The notes beneath the pieces were generated by a model. It saw only the letters and a list, made by a program, of their open reading frames with translations. It searched no databases and had not been told where the DNA came from. From Verrucomicrobiota bacterium (GTDB taxonomy: Bacteria; Verrucomicrobiota; Kiritimatiellia; CAIQIC01; Lenti-01): a DNA stretch of 7,900 nucleotides. The stretch lies in NCBI GenBank assembly GCA_003451935.1, contig DMJA01000072.1:1-7900 (forward strand), written 5' to 3'. Shown here piece after piece: positions 6,512-7,900 of this stretch; the first letter of the stretch is position 1; each line of letters begins with the position of its first letter. Position numbers and translations under genes: made by a program.

Positions 6512-7528
6512 ATGAATCTCAATCGCTTTGCATGCCTTGCGCTCGGCGGAGCATGCGTTCTGGCCCGGGCCTCCGCAGGCGGCATGGCCGGGCTAGGGCC
6601 CGAGGACTTTTCTTTCGACCTCCGCGCGGCGCGCAACATGGTCGCCGATTCGCCATACGCCCCGGACAGCGCTGGCGAGCGCCTCGCCTTTGAAACGAAC
6701 GCCACGAATTGCATCCTCACCGTCCGCTACGCCAGACGGAACGGCATGCCCGATCACAAATATGTCCTCGATGCTGGGGAATGGCGCGTGGATGGACGGC
6801 TCGAGATGGAATTTTCCCGGCCCGCACGGGAGGACGGAGAGCGGACGGTGGCCCTTTCCCTCGACGGCCCGCAGCGGATGCGCAGGCACGAGATCCTCCT
6901 GCCCCTCGCGGACCAGGCGGAATTTCTGAAGCTCGCCGCCGACGCCGGCTCCACCGCATGCCGCGCATGCCCGCCGGCGCCACGAACCCTCGTCGCCTAT
7001 GGGGATTCGATCACCCAGGGATTCTTTGCCACGCGGCCGTCGTGCGCCTATCCGGCCCGGCTGGCGCAGGCCACCGGCTGGAACGTCCTCAACCTGGGAT
7101 TCTGCGGCCGGAAAACGACGCCCCGGGATGCGCTCGCCATCGCCGCGCTAAAACCGGACGGGATCATCGTCATGATGGGCGTGAACGACGCGATTTTCGG
7201 TACGGATCCAGATACCTTCTGTAGCCGGTATTTGGCTTTTCTGGTCGCCATTGCGCGCAACTGCCCCGGCACTCCTGTTTGGGTGGTCACGCCCACCTCG
7301 GCGACCGGGCGAAAGTACAAGACCGGGAACCTGGAGGAGTACCGGAATGCGATTCGGGACTCGGTGGCGAAACTGGGGCCGCCCTTCCATCTGCTAGAAG
7401 GGCCGGATCTCCTGCCCGCGCGTTCGGAACTGTTCGCCGACGGCCTGCATCCCAACGACCCCGGATTCGAAGTTCTCGCTCGCGCCCTGGAAGCCGCGCT
7501 GCGGAACGAGCCGGCATTTCGGCCTTAG
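6512..7528 (+). CDS. Secreted SGNH/GDSL esterase with N-terminal beta domain, carbohydrate-esterase type
   Basis: A 338-residue protein with a signal peptide (1-22, likely cut after Ala-Ser-Ala22), hence exported. Residues about 30-140 look like a beta-sandwich domain, with alternating strands such as CILTVRYA and RTVALSLDGP. The catalytic domain follows: LVAYGDSITQG (160-170, Ser166), NLGFCG (194-199, block II Gly), MMGVNDA (221-227, Asn225) and FADGLHPND (308-316, Asp310 and His313). A beta domain ahead of an SGNH domain is typical of acetyl-polysaccharide esterases such as the CE2-like group, so removal of O-acetyl groups is a reasonable guess. It begins 42 bases after the previous gene with no terminator between, so both are probably one transcript. 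It lacks the shared C-terminal domain of its neighbour. Substrate is not determinable. Confidence 0.88.
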   Translation: MNLNRFACLALGGACVLARASAGGMAGLGPEDFSFDLRAARNMVADSPYAPDSAGERLAFETNATNCILTVRYARRNGMPDHKYVLDAGEWRVDGRLEMEFSRPAREDGERTVALSLDGPQRMRRHEILLPLADQAEFLKLAADAGSTACRACPPAPRTLVAYGDSITQGFFATRPSCAYPARLAQATGWNVLNLGFCGRKTTPRDALAIAALKPDGIIVMMGVNDAIFGTDPDTFCSRYLAFLVAIARNCPGTPVWVVTPTSATGRKYKTGNLEEYRNAIRDSVAKLGPPFHLLEGPDLLPARSELFADGLHPNDPGFEVLARALEAALRNEPAFRP

Positions 7529-7530
7529 GC

Positions 7531-7566
7531 GGGGGCGGCCGGGCCGTCCGGCTGTTACCCCCCCCC
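7531..7566 (+). terminator. Strong GC hairpin after the SGNH esterase gene, without a U-tract
   Basis: Just three bases after the stop codon there is a 7-base-pair stem, including one G-U pair (7536-7542 with 7548-7554, five-base loop). After a TTA bulge it can be extended by pairing G5 (7531-7535) with part of a C9 run (7558-7566). It could stop or stabilise the transcript, but the following run is C, not T, so it is not a classical intrinsic terminator. Confidence 0.4.
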
Positions 7567-7581
7567 ACGGCCTCGCGCCGT
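7567..7581 (+). terminator. Second short hairpin downstream of the SGNH esterase
   Basis: ACGGC and GCCGT form a perfect five-base-pair stem around a five-base loop, directly after the C9 run. It is adjacent to the first hairpin and may act with it. It is short and could be chance in GC-rich DNA. Confidence 0.25.
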
Positions 7582-7685
7582 AGGTGAATCAGGCCATCCG
7601 CCGCCTTGGCTTCAATCGATTTCCGGCGGCTTCCCCCAATGAACGGACTGCCATTCGTGTCCTTCGCGATTATCCGGTCCCGTTT

Positions 7686-7707
7686 TCAGCCGCGTGCTGG
7701 CGGCTGA
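7686..7707 (-). terminator. Perfect 8-bp inverted repeat three bases after the NifX-like stop codon
   Basis: TCAGCCGC and GCGGCTGA flank a six-base loop. On the minus strand it begins three bases after the TAA at 7711, the usual place for a terminator hairpin. The following minus-strand bases are AAAAC rather than a T-run. A hairpin-only terminator or a 3'-end stabiliser is plausible. Confidence 0.45.
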
Positions 7708-7710
7708 CCT

Positions 7711-7900
7711 TTAGCCGTGGCCGCAACCATCCGGTCCGTTCGCATGGCCTCCGCAGGTGGCCGTGTCCGCCAGCTCCCGCAGCTTGCCCGCCTTGAACTG
7801 CTGAACGGCCTCGGTTGCCGTCCCGGGTAGAGCCAAGTAGCCCCCGCACACCCATCTGGCGCAGTCCGGCCAGCGCCACGGGCTTCTGCCCGCCCACCAT
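7711..7900 (-). pseudogene. NifX/NifB-C-like (dinitrogenase iron-molybdenum cofactor family) protein, 3' end, frameshifted
   Basis: Entering from the right edge, one minus-strand frame reads GQKPVALAGLRQMGVR. The matching continuation lies in another frame: GYLALPGTATEAVQQF, then KAGKLRELADTATCGGH, and a Cys/His-rich tail ending GCGHG before TAA at 7711. Joined, this follows the C-terminal half of small NifX/NifB-C-type proteins: an alpha-helix with an A-L-x-x-x-G-(I/V) turn, a strand, G-T-x-x-E-A-(V/I), G-x-L, and a Cys/His tail. Many anaerobes carry such proteins outside nitrogenase clusters. The frames join if one G is removed from the G5 run (7841-7845 on the plus strand). It could be a pseudogene, a homopolymer sequencing error or, less likely, a recoding site. 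The unshifted frame continues to 7670 without family resemblance. Most of the gene lies outside the window. Family assignment is from pattern recognition only. Confidence 0.55.

Noticed and set aside
7287..7568. A minus-strand open frame antisense to the end of the secreted SGNH esterase.
   Set aside because: The plus-strand gene there has a complete catalytic triad and its stop; the antisense translation is Arg/Pro-rich.
7584..7796. A 70-residue plus-strand frame.
   Set aside because: It overlaps the NifX-like minus-strand reading and the hairpin gap, has no ribosome binding site and no recognisable motif.

Overview
The window is GC-rich, densely coded bacterial DNA with no RNA genes, mobile elements or CRISPR arrays that I can see. 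The gene content suggests a Gram-negative-type bacterium that O-acetylates an exported polysaccharide. The style of the genes (secreted SGNH hydrolases, propeller lipoprotein, AlgI/AlgJ/AlgX-like enzymes with an extra C-terminal domain) recalls the Planctomycetota/Verrucomicrobiota/Kiritimatiellota group. A NifX-type fragment at the right edge would fit an anaerobe. The taxonomic placement is inference only.

Left and centre (1-4954, minus strand): a tightly packed four-gene operon, read right to left. It runs: exported or lipid-anchored beta-propeller protein (3503-4954), MBOAT membrane O-acyltransferase of the AlgI type (2042-3502), membrane-anchored AlgJ-type SGNH acetyltransferase (324-2042), and an exported AlgX-type SGNH acetyltransferase that runs off the left edge (1-327). 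The junctions are TAG directly followed by ATG, a one-base TGATG overlap, and a four-base ATGA overlap, so the genes are very probably co-transcribed and translationally coupled. By analogy with alginate acetylation, the MBOAT protein would pass acetyl groups across the inner membrane and the SGNH proteins would place them on a polysaccharide in the periplasm. The polymer itself is not identifiable here.

Centre (4955-5050): a 96-base divergent promoter region with an AT-rich island that offers a -10-like box on each strand.

Right (5051-7528, plus strand): two SGNH/GDSL hydrolases 42 bases apart. The first is membrane-anchored; the second is a secreted esterase with an N-terminal beta domain, of the carbohydrate-esterase kind. 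Either could deacetylate or trim the polymer that the minus-strand operon modifies.

The most interesting signal is a C-terminal domain of about 105 residues shared by three otherwise unrelated proteins: the propeller protein, the divergent SGNH hydrolase and, more distantly, the AlgJ-like enzyme. It is the common thread linking both arms of the locus and may be a glycan-binding or assembly module.

Right edge (7529-7900): a hairpin-rich gap, then the 3' end of a minus-strand gene resembling the NifX/NifB-C (dinitrogenase iron-molybdenum cofactor) family. Its reading frame is broken by one extra G in a G5 run.
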